DNA from: Tersicoccus solisilvae
GTDB lineage: Bacteria > Actinomycetota > Actinomycetes > Actinomycetales > Micrococcaceae
Reading direction: 5' to 3'
Assembly (NCBI RefSeq): GCF_014643255.1
Contig: NZ_BMJI01000001.1
Span: forward strand, 62,001-126,000
Length of the DNA: 64,000 nucleotides
Of this stretch, positions 1 through 10,316 are shown one piece after another. The number at the start of each line of letters is the position of its first letter. Position 1 is the stretch's first letter. The notes beneath the pieces are model-generated. The model was not told the DNA's origin and made no database searches. It was given only the letters and a program-made list of their open reading frames with translations. Made by a program: the position numbers and the translations under genes.

Positions 1-1931
<1,931 letters not shown>

Positions 1932-1962
1932 CGGGGGCCGGGATCGCTCTCGGCAGAATTCA

Positions 1963-1974
1963 TCAGCATGCTTC
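1963..1974. promoter_or_regulatory. TCAGCATGCTT motif upstream of the stress protein gene
   Basis: TCAGCATGCTT occurs about 110 bases before the PRC-barrel gene. It is a partial copy of the palindrome TCAGCATGCTGA found before the alcohol dehydrogenase at 6513 and, with one change, before its paralogue at 54914. It could be an operator or part of a promoter; which one is not known. Confidence 0.3.
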
Positions 1975-2083
1975 ACATCGGGCGCCTTACGTTGTACGGT
2001 CGAGGGCACGAGCGTGGATCTGCTTGCAGATCGACCTCAGATCACCATCCGCCCGAGACGAACGACCTCAAGGAGCACAGCTG

Positions 2084-2920
2084 ATGCCCATCGACAAGAA
2101 CGCGATCGATACCCTGTTCGGCGCCGACGTCCGCACCGCGGACGACAGCCGCCTCGGCAGCGTCGAGCAGGTCTACCTGGACGACCGGTCGGGCGCCCCC
2201 GAGTGGGTCACCGTCCGCACCGGCCTGTTCGGCACCAAGGAGACCTTCGTGCCGATCCGCAACGCCGACCTCGACGACCGGGTCCTGCGTGTGCCGTGGG
2301 AGAAGGACGTCGTCACCGGCGCACCCCGCGTGGATGCCGAGCAGGGTCACCTCTCCCCGGAGGAGGAGACCGAGCTGTTCCGGTACTACGGGCTCGAGGA
2401 CGGCTCCGTGGACCGGGTCGACGCGGTCGGCCGGGATCACGACCGCGACGACGACCGCCACCTCGCCACCGGTGTCGTCGGGGACGGGGACGCTGCCGGT
2501 ACGGTCGGGCACGACACCTCCGGCCCGACCACGGACGAGGCGATGACTCGTTCCGAGGAGCGCCTGCGGGTGGGCAAGGAATCGGTCGAGACCGGCCGCG
2601 CCCGGCTGCGCAAGCACATCGTCACCGAGCAGCAGACCGTCCAGGTGCCCGTCTCCCACGAGGAGGTCACCATCGAGCGCGAGCCGATCACCGACGCCAA
2701 CCGGTCCGCGGCCGAGGCCGGGCCCGAGCTCTCCGAGGAGGAGCACGAGGTCGTCCTGCACGCCGAGCGGCCCGTGGTCGAGAAGGACGTGGAGGCCGTC
2801 GAGCGCGTCCGCCTGGGCAAGCAGGTCGTCCAGGACGACACCACGGTCACCGAGCAGGTCCGCAAGGAAGAGATCGAGACCGACACCGACGGTCTCGACG
2901 ACTCCCGTCGCGGGCGCTGA
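2084..2920 (+). CDS. PRC-barrel and DUF2382 (YsnF/AvaK-like) stress protein
   Basis: A 278-residue soluble protein. Residues 1-110 form a PRC-barrel-like module beginning MPIDKNAIDTLFGADVRT with the typical GSVEQVYLDD strand. An acidic linker follows, and residues from about 155 form a DUF2382 domain (EERLRVGKESVETG, then TVQVPVSHEEVTIEREP). Proteins of this layout are seen in general-stress regulons, but no biochemical role is established. ATG at 2084 was chosen because AAGGAG at 2070-2075 precedes it by eight bases; the longer reading frame upstream lies inside the exporter gene and is not real. A strong hairpin follows the stop. Confidence 0.85.
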   Translation: MPIDKNAIDTLFGADVRTADDSRLGSVEQVYLDDRSGAPEWVTVRTGLFGTKETFVPIRNADLDDRVLRVPWEKDVVTGAPRVDAEQGHLSPEEETELFRYYGLEDGSVDRVDAVGRDHDRDDDRHLATGVVGDGDAAGTVGHDTSGPTTDEAMTRSEERLRVGKESVETGRARLRKHIVTEQQTVQVPVSHEEVTIEREPITDANRSAAEAGPELSEEEHEVVLHAERPVVEKDVEAVERVRLGKQVVQDDTTVTEQVRKEEIETDTDGLDDSRRGR

Positions 2921-2964
2921 TCCGCGGAGCCTGATCCACCGACGCTGATTCCCGGATCCCCTCC

Positions 2965-3001
2965 GGTGGGTCCGGGTGCCCATGAGGCACCCGGACCCAC
3001 C
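2965..3001 (+). terminator. 15-bp perfect hairpin after the PRC-barrel gene
   Basis: GGTGGGTCCGGGTGC at 2965-2979 and its exact reverse complement at 2987-3001 form a 15-bp stem with a 7-base loop. It lacks a T-tract, as is usual in high-GC actinobacteria. It sits 45 bases after the DUF2382 stop and overlaps the only obvious start codon of the next membrane gene. Confidence 0.75.
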
Positions 3002-3517
3002 CCGGGCGGGCATTCGACCCCCCGGGAGGCGGCCACCGGCGCCCTCATCCTGTTGATCGGCATCAGCGCCGCGATCACGGCCCTGGTCGGGGCCGTCAGC
3101 GGCGGAGCCGAGGCCGCGGTGAACCGCGTCACTGCCATGAGCAGCGGTGATCTGCAGTCGGCCGGCATCGTCAGTGCCATCGTGCTGCTGATCATCTGGT
3201 TCGTCGCCTACTTCATCGGCGGCTACGTCGCGGGTCGGATGGCCCGCTTCAACGGCGCTCGGCAGGGGGTCGCCGTCTGGCTCTGGGCCATCATCGTCGC
3301 GGTCGTCCTGGCGATCGTCGGCGCGATCGTCGGCCAGAACGTCGGCGCGAACATCAGCGGCCTGCCCGCCCTGCCGGTGAATTCCGGCCAGCTGACCACT
3401 GCCGGCATCATCTCCGGCATCGTCGTCCTGGTCGTCGCGCTGATCGGTGCCGTGCTCGGCGGCCTGTCCGGCATGCGATACCACCGCCGGATCGACCGCG
3501 CCGCCCTGGAGGGATGA
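2966..3517 (+). CDS. Small four-helix membrane protein of unknown function
   Basis: A hydrophobic protein of up to 183 residues with about four membrane segments ([20 protein letters not shown]; a segment around [52 protein letters not shown]) and a short basic C-terminus. The second helix ends [14 protein letters not shown], a pattern common in actinobacterial YrzE/TIGR04086-like membrane proteins, but I do not assign a function. The GTG at 2966 lies inside a strong hairpin, so the real start is doubtful; the protein may start at a non-ATG codon closer to the first helix or be truncated at its N-terminus. Confidence 0.6.
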   Translation: MGPGAHEAPGPTPGGHSTPREAATGALILLIGISAAITALVGAVSGGAEAAVNRVTAMSSGDLQSAGIVSAIVLLIIWFVAYFIGGYVAGRMARFNGARQGVAVWLWAIIVAVVLAIVGAIVGQNVGANISGLPALPVNSGQLTTAGIISGIVVLVVALIGAVLGGLSGMRYHRRIDRAALEG

Positions 3518-3534
3518 GGAGCGCACTCCACGCG

Positions 3535-3568
3535 GGTGGGGCCGGGGCGCATCAGCCCCGGCCCCACC
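3535..3568 (+). terminator. 14-bp perfect hairpin between membrane protein and rlmN
   Basis: Arms at 3535-3548 and 3555-3568 (GGTGGGGCCGGGGC and its reverse complement) with a 6-base loop GCATCA. It is placed 18 bases after the stop of the membrane protein and 57 bases before the rlmN start. Confidence 0.8.
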
Positions 3569-3624
3569 TGCGTGTGCGGCCCGTCCTCCACCGCGCCGCC
3601 GGCGGGCATGGGAGAATCGGGAGG

Positions 3625-5028
3625 GTGTCGTCCCAGGATTCCTCCCGCCACCACCGCACCGGGACCTCCCGCGCCCACGCCCGGCGCCCGGAGTCGCCCG
3701 CGGCCGGCCCGCTGCGCGGCGTCAGCGGCGCCGAAGGCACCCGGCCCGCTGCGGACGCGCCCCCGGCCGGCATCGCCGGCACCCGACCGGGTGTTCCGCT
3801 GACGGCCACCACCCCGGCGGAGCGCGAGCGGGTGCTCCGCGCGGACCGGGAGGAGGCCGAGCGTCGGCAGGTCCGGCCCGCCACCGAGGGCTGGGAGCAG
3901 CAGACCACGGCGGAGGGGCGGCCGCTGCTGCAGTTCCGCTCTCCACGCGTCTCGCAGCCGCCCGTCCACCTGGCCGATCTGAGCCTGGCCGAGCGGCAGG
4001 AGAAGCTCGTCGCGCTCGGCCAGCCCGCGTTCCGCGCCAAACAGCTCTCCACCCACTACTTCACGCACTACACCACCGACCCGGAGCAGATGAGCGACCT
4101 GCCGGCGGCGCTGCGGACCCAGCTCACGGAGACGCTGATGCCGCCCCTGCTGACCGAGGTCAAGCGGCTGACCACCGACGACGGCCGCACCATCAAGTTC
4201 CTCTGGCGTCTCTTCGACGGGTCCCTCGTCGAGTCGGTGCTGATGCGCTACCCCGGCCGGATCACCCTGTGCGTGAGCTCCCAGTGCGGCTGCGGCATGA
4301 ACTGCCCGTTCTGCGCCACCGGGCAGGCGGGGCTGACCCGCAACATGTCCGCCGCCGAGATCCTCGACCAGGTGGTCCAGGCCAACCGGGTGATCGCCGA
4401 GGGAGGCCTGGGCGGTCAGCGCCACCCCGACGAGCGGGTCCACAACATCGTGTTCATGGGGATGGGTGAGCCGCTGGCCAACTACAAGCGGCTGATGACG
4501 GCGGTGCGGCGGATGGTCGCCCCCGCGCCCGAGGGCCTGGGCATGAGCGCCCGCGGCATCACGATCTCCACCGTCGGCCTGGTGCCGGGCATCGACAAGC
4601 TGGCCGCGGAGGACCTGCCCGTCACCTTCGCCCTGTCCCTGCACGCCCCCGACGACGAGCTGCGCGACGACCTCATCCCGGTCAACTCCCGGTGGAAGGT
4701 CGACGAGGCCATCGACGCCGCGCACCGGTACTACGTCACGACCGGGCGGCGGGTGTCCATCGAGTACGCGCTGATCAAGGACATGAACGACCATGCGTGG
4801 CGCGCGGACCTGCTGGCCAAGAAGCTGAACGCCCGCGGCCGGGGCTGGGTGCACGTCAACCCGATCCCGCTCAACCCGACGCCGGGCTCGATCTGGACGT
4901 CGTCCGACCCGGACGTCACCGCCACCTTCGTCGACCGGCTCGAGGCCGCCGGGATCCCCACCACGCTGCGGGACACCCGCGGCAAGGAGATCGACGGCGC
5001 GTGCGGCCAACTCGCCGCGAGCGAATGA
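3625..5028 (+). CDS. rlmN: 23S rRNA (adenine2503-C2)/tRNA methyltransferase RlmN
   Basis: Radical-SAM enzyme that methylates C2 of A2503 in 23S rRNA, and A37 in some tRNAs. The CxxxCxxC iron-sulfur motif is CGMNCPFC with cysteines at about residues 223, 227 and 230. The second catalytic cysteine that carries the methyl group is in the C-terminal GACGQLA at about residue 460. The SAM-binding GEPL and the RlmN-specific [12 protein letters not shown] and NPIPLNP blocks are clear. GTG at 3625 was preferred because GGAG at 3611-3614 precedes it and the longer frame crosses a terminator hairpin. The 467-residue product has about 90 extra N-terminal residues, basic and disordered-looking, compared with the usual RlmN. 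Confidence 0.95.
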   Translation: MSSQDSSRHHRTGTSRAHARRPESPAAGPLRGVSGAEGTRPAADAPPAGIAGTRPGVPLTATTPAERERVLRADREEAERRQVRPATEGWEQQTTAEGRPLLQFRSPRVSQPPVHLADLSLAERQEKLVALGQPAFRAKQLSTHYFTHYTTDPEQMSDLPAALRTQLTETLMPPLLTEVKRLTTDDGRTIKFLWRLFDGSLVESVLMRYPGRITLCVSSQCGCGMNCPFCATGQAGLTRNMSAAEILDQVVQANRVIAEGGLGGQRHPDERVHNIVFMGMGEPLANYKRLMTAVRRMVAPAPEGLGMSARGITISTVGLVPGIDKLAAEDLPVTFALSLHAPDDELRDDLIPVNSRWKVDEAIDAAHRYYVTTGRRVSIEYALIKDMNDHAWRADLLAKKLNARGRGWVHVNPIPLNPTPGSIWTSSDPDVTATFVDRLEAAGIPTTLRDTRGKEIDGACGQLAASE

Positions 5029-5083
5029 TCGACGCGCGCATGACCGACGGACGCCGAGCGGCCCGATCGGGCAGGTACCACCC

Positions 5084-6427
5084 GTGACCACCTCATCGGC
5101 CCGCCGGCGGCCCGCGCCGGACGCCGCCCGGCGGCTCGGCGCCCCCGGACGCTCTCCCCTGGTCCTCGGCCTGCACCTCGTGGCCGCCGTGGCGGTGCTC
5201 GTGTGGTGGTTCACGGCCGTCCGCCCGCCGGAGGGTCTGGACTACGGGGTCTACCGCAGCGGCGCGGCCACCCTCTACCACCTGCTCGGGATGGGGGGCG
5301 ACCTGTACTGGCCCGCGGAGGGTCTGCACGGTCCGCGCGGCATGCCGTTCACCTACCCGCCGTTCGCGGCGATGGTCCTGGGGCCCGCGGCCCTGCTCTC
5401 GTTCGACGCCGGACTGCACCTGATGATGGCGGTGACGATGGCCGCCGCCGTCGTCGTGGCGATCGTGATCGTGCGCTGGTGGGACGGGGAGACCGGCACG
5501 GGGGCGCCCCGGCCCGCCGCCCGGGCGGTGGTCCCGGTGGCCTGGCTGACGGTCGGCATCCTCGTCTCCGGCCCCTGGCGGGACACGGTGTTCTTCGGCC
5601 AGATCAACGCGGCCCTGGCACTGCTCTGCCTGCTCGACCTCGTGGGGGTCACCGGGCGGGCCCGCGGCGTGCTGATCGGCGTGGCCGCGGGCATCAAGCT
5701 CACCCCGCTCGCCTTCGGCCTCTACTTCGTCGCCCGCCGCGACCTGCGCGGGGCGGCCTGGCTCGTGGGCGGGTTCGTGGCCACGGTCGCGGTCGCGTTC
5801 CTCGCCTTCCCCGGCCCCAGCGTGCAGTTCTGGTCCGAGACCGTCCGGGAGACCGGCCGGATCGGCGGCTTCGAGTACGCGGACAACGTCGCGGTGCGCG
5901 GCGCTCTCGAGCAGCTCGGGCTGAGCACCGCGGTCGCCGGGATCGTCTGGATCCCCCTGGTCGTGGCCGTGGTGGTGGCCGGCTGGATCGTGATCCGGGC
6001 CGGCGAGCGCCTGGCCGCTCCCTGGCTCGGGATCGCCGCGGCCGCCCTGGTGATGCTCCTCGTCTCCCCCATCTCCTGGTCGCATCACTGGGTGTGGTGG
6101 CCGCTGATCGCGGCGGCGGGCCTCCTGCTGCACCGCCGGCTCCGGGGGGACGACGCCGTCCCCACCCCCGTGACCGCGCCGTCGGCCTCGTGGGTGCGCG
6201 TGCACGCGGCGGCCCTGACCGTGTTCACCGTGTTCTTCCTGATCTCCCCCAAGGTGCTGGCCCTGTGGACCGGTTCCGACGTCGACGTCAGCACCAGCCG
6301 CCTCTCCGCCGTCCTCGCCTCCCTGGGCGCCGTCAGCGGAGTGGTGCTCCTGGTGTGCTGGGCCATCGCCGCTCGGCCACGCACCGCCGCACCGGCCGCT
6401 GCCCTCACCACGGAGTCCTCTCGATAG
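5084..6427 (+). CDS. DUF2029 / GT87-like membrane mannosyltransferase
   Basis: A 447-residue integral membrane protein with about ten helices. It belongs to the DUF2029 (GT87) group of polyprenyl-phosphate-mannose-dependent alpha-1,2-mannosyltransferases, which includes PimE. Family landmarks are DYGVYRSGAATLYH near the N-terminus, FTYPPFAAMVLGP, FGQINAALALLCLLDL, GVAAGIKLTPL and SPISWSHHWVW. Such enzymes act on the outer face of the membrane in glycolipid or lipoglycan assembly. It begins at GTG 55 bases after rlmN and may be read through from it. The acceptor is not predictable. Confidence 0.85.
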   Translation: MTTSSARRRPAPDAARRLGAPGRSPLVLGLHLVAAVAVLVWWFTAVRPPEGLDYGVYRSGAATLYHLLGMGGDLYWPAEGLHGPRGMPFTYPPFAAMVLGPAALLSFDAGLHLMMAVTMAAAVVVAIVIVRWWDGETGTGAPRPAARAVVPVAWLTVGILVSGPWRDTVFFGQINAALALLCLLDLVGVTGRARGVLIGVAAGIKLTPLAFGLYFVARRDLRGAAWLVGGFVATVAVAFLAFPGPSVQFWSETVRETGRIGGFEYADNVAVRGALEQLGLSTAVAGIVWIPLVVAVVVAGWIVIRAGERLAAPWLGIAAAALVMLLVSPISWSHHWVWWPLIAAAGLLLHRRLRGDDAVPTPVTAPSASWVRVHAAALTVFTVFFLISPKVLALWTGSDVDVSTSRLSAVLASLGAVSGVVLLVCWAIAARPRTAAPAAALTTESSR

Positions 6428-6435
6428 CCTTACCA

Positions 6436-6447
6436 TCAGCATGCTGA
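6436..6447. promoter_or_regulatory. 12-bp perfect palindrome before alcohol dehydrogenase 1
   Basis: TCAGCATGCTGA is a perfect palindrome ending 65 bases before the ATG at 6513. A nearly identical site (TCAGTATGCTGA at 54846-54857) ends 56 bases before the paralogous dehydrogenase at 54914, and a partial copy lies at 1963. Similar placement before paralogues suggests one shared regulator or sigma factor. Confidence 0.45.
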
Positions 6448-6512
6448 CTGTGTAGCGTGGGAACGATACCGCGATCGGTCGATCCGCGGCGACGCTCCAG
6501 GAGGGACGGACC

Positions 6513-7724
6513 ATGAAGGCAGTCGTGTGGCACGGCGAGGGCGACATCCGACTGGACACGGTCGACGACCCGACGATCCAGCAACCGACCGACGCGATCG
6601 TGCAGATCACCCGCAGCGCCATCTGCGGCACCGACCTGCACTTCATCCGCGGCACGATGAGCGGCATGGCCGAGGGCACGATCCTCGGGCACGAGGCCGT
6701 CGGCGTCGTCACCGAGGTCGGCTCGGCCGTGCGCCGCTTCTCTCCCGGCGACCGGGTGCTGATCTGCTCGACGATGTCCTGCGGCGCGTGCCGGAACTGC
6801 CGTCGCGGGCTGACCGCCCAGTGCGACGTCGCCAACCCCAACGGCCCGCTCGCGGGCACGTGCTTCTTCGGCGGCCCGCAGCCCACCGGCCCCGTCGACG
6901 GGCTGCAGGCCGAGTACGTGCGCGTGCCGTGGGCGGTCAACACGCTGATCCCGCTGCCGGAGAACGTCTCGGACGACGCGGCGATCCTGCTCTCGGACAT
7001 CTTCCCGACGGCCTGGTTCGGCGCGGAGCTCGCCGGCGTGAACCGCGGCGACACGGTCGCCGTGCTCGGCGCCGGCGTCGTCGGCCAGTTCGCCATCGCC
7101 TCGGCGTTCCGGCAGGGCGCGGGCCGGGTCATCGCGGTCGACGGCCTCCGCTCACGCCTGGACATCGCCCTCGGGCAGCATGCCGAGGTGATCGACTTCA
7201 ACGCCGAGGACCCGGTGCCGGCCATCCTCGAGTCGACGCAGGGCATCGGGGTGGACGCCGTGATCGACGCCGTCGGGGTCGACGCGCAGCGGCCGTGGGC
7301 CGGACCGGCGAAGCGGGCGGGCGATGAGCAGGCCGAACAGTTCGACGCCGAGCGGTCCCAGGTGGCGCCACAGACGAACGTGCAGGGCGAGAACTGGGTC
7401 CCCGGGAACGCGCCGTCGCAAGCGCTGCAGTGGGCCGTCTCCGCGGTGGCCAAGGGCGGCCGGCTCGGCGTCATCGGCGTCTACCCGCCGGCCATGACGT
7501 CGTTCCCGATCGGCGAGGCGATGAACAAGAACCTCATCGTGAAGCTGGGCAACTGCAACCACCACACGGTGACCCCGCCGCTGCTGGACATCGTCGCGAC
7601 CGGCCTGGTCGACCCGACCGCGCTGATCACCCAGCAGGAGCCGCTGACCAGCGCCGTCGAGGCCTACGAGTCGTTCGACCGGCGCGAGGAGGGCTGGCTG
7701 AAGACCGAACTGACGGTAGGCTGA
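6513..7724 (+). CDS. Zinc-dependent alcohol dehydrogenase (formaldehyde-dehydrogenase-like MDR)
   Basis: Medium-chain dehydrogenase of 403 residues that would oxidise an alcohol or aldehyde with NAD(P). The catalytic-zinc region (AICGTDLH, GHEAVG) and the structural-zinc cysteine cluster (STMSCGACRNCRRGLTAQCD) are present, and the Rossmann fingerprint is VLGAGVVGQFA. An insert at about 255-300, ending before VAKGGRLGVIGVY, is typical of the glutathione-independent formaldehyde dehydrogenase subgroup. GGAGG at 6500-6504 supports the start. It is a clear paralogue of the gene at 54914, and both share an upstream palindrome. The true substrate is unknown. Confidence 0.88.
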   Translation: MKAVVWHGEGDIRLDTVDDPTIQQPTDAIVQITRSAICGTDLHFIRGTMSGMAEGTILGHEAVGVVTEVGSAVRRFSPGDRVLICSTMSCGACRNCRRGLTAQCDVANPNGPLAGTCFFGGPQPTGPVDGLQAEYVRVPWAVNTLIPLPENVSDDAAILLSDIFPTAWFGAELAGVNRGDTVAVLGAGVVGQFAIASAFRQGAGRVIAVDGLRSRLDIALGQHAEVIDFNAEDPVPAILESTQGIGVDAVIDAVGVDAQRPWAGPAKRAGDEQAEQFDAERSQVAPQTNVQGENWVPGNAPSQALQWAVSAVAKGGRLGVIGVYPPAMTSFPIGEAMNKNLIVKLGNCNHHTVTPPLLDIVATGLVDPTALITQQEPLTSAVEAYESFDRREEGWLKTELTVG

Positions 7725-7782
7725 CCAACCCGCACGACGACCGCACCCGGGCATGGAACGCATGCCACCACCGAGGAGGACC

Positions 7783-9240
7783 ATGCGCTTCGATCCCCAG
7801 GCACCGGCCACCGGCCCGATGCCCACCTACGAGGACCGCGGCGACGCCGGCTACCACCGGTCCCTCGGCAGCCTGCAGATCCAGATGATCGCCATCGGCG
7901 GGGCGATCGGGGTGGGACTGTTCCTCGGCGTCGGGGCGCGCCTGGCCGCCGCCGGCCCGGCGCTGATCCTCGCCTACCTCGTGGTCGGCGTCGTCGTCTA
8001 CCTGATGATGCGCGCGCTGGGCGAGATGGTGGTGTACCGGCCGACCACCGGCGCCTGGGTCTCCTACGCCCGCGAATTCGTCTCGGACCGGCTGGCGTTC
8101 ATGACCGGGTGGATCCACGTGACCCTCGCCGCCGTCGCCGGCGTGGCCGAGATCGCCGCCCTCGCGGTGTACGTGCAGTTCTGGTGGCCCGAGCTTCCCG
8201 GTTGGATCCCGTCCCTGGTGGCGGCGCTGGCCATCGTGGGCTGCAACCTGCTCTCGGTGCGCTGGTTCGGGGCCATCGAGACCACGGCGTCGTCCGTGAA
8301 GGTGATCGCCATCCTGCTGTTCCTGGCCGCCGGCATCGTCCTCGTGGTGGCCGGCGACGTGTTCCACGCACCGACCACGGCGTCCGTCTCCCACCTGTGG
8401 GCGAACGGCGGGTTCGCGCCGAACGGCCTGCTGCCGCTGCTCGTCGTCCTCGGCGGCGTCGTGTTCTCGTTCTCGGCGATCGAGACGGTCGGCGTCTCCG
8501 CCGGCGAGGCCGCCGACCCGGAGCGTTCGATGCCGCGGGCGATCAACTCGGTGGTGCTGCGCATCGGGCTGTTCTACATCGGCTCGCTGATCGCCCTCTC
8601 GGTGCTGCTGCCCACCGACCAGTACTCGGGCGACGAGTCGCCGTTCGTCACGGCGCTGGCCTCGCTGCACATCCCGGGTATCGCCGGGATCATGAACTTC
8701 GTGGTGCTCACGGCGGCCATCTCCGGCGTCAACGCCACGCTGTACTCGAGCGTGCGTGTGCTGCGGAACCTGGCCGCGCACGGGCAGGCGCCGCGGGTCA
8801 CCGTGCGCGTCTCCTCGCGCGGCGTGCCCGCCGGGGCGCTGTTGAGTGTGCTCGGCGTGTACCTGCTCGGCATCGTGCTGATCTATGCGCTGGGGGCGTC
8901 CGCCGCGTTCGAGGTCATCCTCAGCGCGTGCGCGGTGTTCATCCTCTTCGGGTGGATCTCGATCCTCGTCTCGCACCTGGGCTACCGTCGCGCGGTGGCC
9001 GCCGGGCGCGCACACGCCGTGCATTTCCGGCTCCCGGGCGCACCGGTCACGACCTGGGTGGCCCTGGCGTTCCTGGTCGGCGTCGCGCTCTACGTCATGT
9101 TCGACCAGGCGAACCCGCACTGGTACTACAGCCTGATCGCCGGCGTCGTCATCCTGGTGGCGACGAACGTCGGTTACGAACTCTCGCGCCGGCACGTGCA
9201 GCGCCACGGCCTGCCCGAGCTCACCGGCCACCGGCGCTGA
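7783..9240 (+). CDS. Amino-acid permease, AAT (APC superfamily) type
   Basis: A 485-residue, 12-helix amino-acid transporter of the AAT family that includes the GABA and aromatic amino-acid permeases. The N-terminal signature LQIQMIAIGGAIGVGLFLG, the MMRALGEMVVYRPTTGAWVSYAREF block and the helix-8 region FSAIETVGVSAGEAADPERSMP are all intact. ATG at 7783 is favoured over the upstream ATG at 7753 because GAGGAGGA at 7773-7780 lies directly before it. It follows alcohol dehydrogenase 1 by about 58 bases, so the two may be co-transcribed. The specificity is not resolved. Confidence 0.88.
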   Translation: MRFDPQAPATGPMPTYEDRGDAGYHRSLGSLQIQMIAIGGAIGVGLFLGVGARLAAAGPALILAYLVVGVVVYLMMRALGEMVVYRPTTGAWVSYAREFVSDRLAFMTGWIHVTLAAVAGVAEIAALAVYVQFWWPELPGWIPSLVAALAIVGCNLLSVRWFGAIETTASSVKVIAILLFLAAGIVLVVAGDVFHAPTTASVSHLWANGGFAPNGLLPLLVVLGGVVFSFSAIETVGVSAGEAADPERSMPRAINSVVLRIGLFYIGSLIALSVLLPTDQYSGDESPFVTALASLHIPGIAGIMNFVVLTAAISGVNATLYSSVRVLRNLAAHGQAPRVTVRVSSRGVPAGALLSVLGVYLLGIVLIYALGASAAFEVILSACAVFILFGWISILVSHLGYRRAVAAGRAHAVHFRLPGAPVTTWVALAFLVGVALYVMFDQANPHWYYSLIAGVVILVATNVGYELSRRHVQRHGLPELTGHRR

Positions 9241-9251
9241 GCCGGGCTCAG
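9237..9251. terminator. Short hairpin covering both convergent stop codons
   Basis: CTGAGCCGGGCTCAG spans the TGA of the permease (9238-9240) and the TCA, read as TGA on the minus strand, of the SDR gene (9248-9250). As RNA it gives only a 5-bp stem with a 5-base loop, so it is a weak terminator candidate. It matches a pattern seen at two other convergent gene pairs in this window. Confidence 0.35.
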
Positions 9252-10123
9252 ACGCGCGCCACCAGGGTCGCGCTGCGGTTCCACAGCTGCTGGGCGAGCA
9301 CGACGTCGTTGGCCTGCGGGTTGACCCGCGCCGGCTTGCGCCTGGCGTAGTAGCCGCCCGGCGCCCAGTCGCCCTCCGGCTCGGTCGCCAACCACACGCC
9401 GGTGTCCGCGCCCTGCGCGGGAGTGAGCAGCACCCGGTTGAACAGCGGGCCGTACACGAACCGGAACCAGCTGCCGGACTCGACGGAGAAGTTGGTGGCC
9501 ACCCCGCCCGGATGGAACGCCGTCGCGGCGATGCCGTCACCGTGGTGGCGGCGGTGCAGCTCGCGGGTGAAGAGGATGTTGGCCAGCTTGGCGGAGCCGT
9601 AGGTGCGCTGGGACCGGTACCTGCCCCGCTCCTTGTCCAGGTCCTCGATGTCGATGTGGCCCCACAGGTTCGCCCCCGACGACGTCGTGATCACCCGGGC
9701 CCGGCCGGCGGTCAGCACGGGGAGCAGCCGCGTGGTCAGCAGGAACGGCGCGAGGTGATCCACCTGGAAGGTCATCTCGTGCCCGTCACCGGTGGTCTGC
9801 CGGCGCCCGAAGACGGCGCCGGCGTTGTTGACCAGCACGTCGATCCGGGGGTACTCGTCGGCCAGCCGGGTGGCCAGCTGGTCCACCTGCGCGAGGTCGG
9901 CGAAGTCGGCGAGCAGGAAGGGCGCGTCGATCTCCGCGGCCACCGCCCGGGTCTTCTCGGGGGAGCGGCCGACGACGACCACCCGGTCCCCGGCGGCAGC
10001 CAGACTGCGAGCCATCGCGGCACCGATGCCGTCGCTGGCCCCGGTGATGACGACCGTCCGCCGGCCGTCCGGCCCGGGGCTCGCCCCGCTGCCCGGTGTG
10101 CTGGCCGTCGGTGACTCGCTCAT
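9248..10123 (-). CDS. Short-chain dehydrogenase (retinol-dehydrogenase-like SDR)
   Basis: A 291-residue Rossmann oxidoreductase. The cofactor motif is TGASDGIG, NNAG follows, and the active site is in the order Ser (TTSSGA) then YGSAK. An Arg in the segment after beta-2 (VVVGRSPEKTR) suggests NADP. The overall pattern, with NILFTRELHRR after the active site, is that of the RDH/WW-oxidoreductase-like SDRs, which reduce or oxidise varied carbonyls. The start at 10123 is supported by GAGGGA upstream; the longer frame adds an unlikely leader. It stands alone, convergent with the permease. Confidence 0.85.
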   Translation of the reverse strand: MSESPTASTPGSGASPGPDGRRTVVITGASDGIGAAMARSLAAAGDRVVVVGRSPEKTRAVAAEIDAPFLLADFADLAQVDQLATRLADEYPRIDVLVNNAGAVFGRRQTTGDGHEMTFQVDHLAPFLLTTRLLPVLTAGRARVITTSSGANLWGHIDIEDLDKERGRYRSQRTYGSAKLANILFTRELHRRHHGDGIAATAFHPGGVATNFSVESGSWFRFVYGPLFNRVLLTPAQGADTGVWLATEPEGDWAPGGYYARRKPARVNPQANDVVLAQQLWNRSATLVARV

Positions 10124-10316
10124 GACCGCTCCCTCGTCGTGCGTGCCGGGCGATGCGGCCCGGAGGTCGGTGCGCACCCGGTCAGGGCAGCGCTGCGGGT
10201 CAGCCTACGGGCCGGTACCGACCGTTTCCTGAATGCCCGTTCGCCGGCCCGGACCTGCCCGAGGGCGAGTCCGTCCACACGAGGTAGGCCCCGACCGCGA
10301 CGGCCCGGCGACGGGC

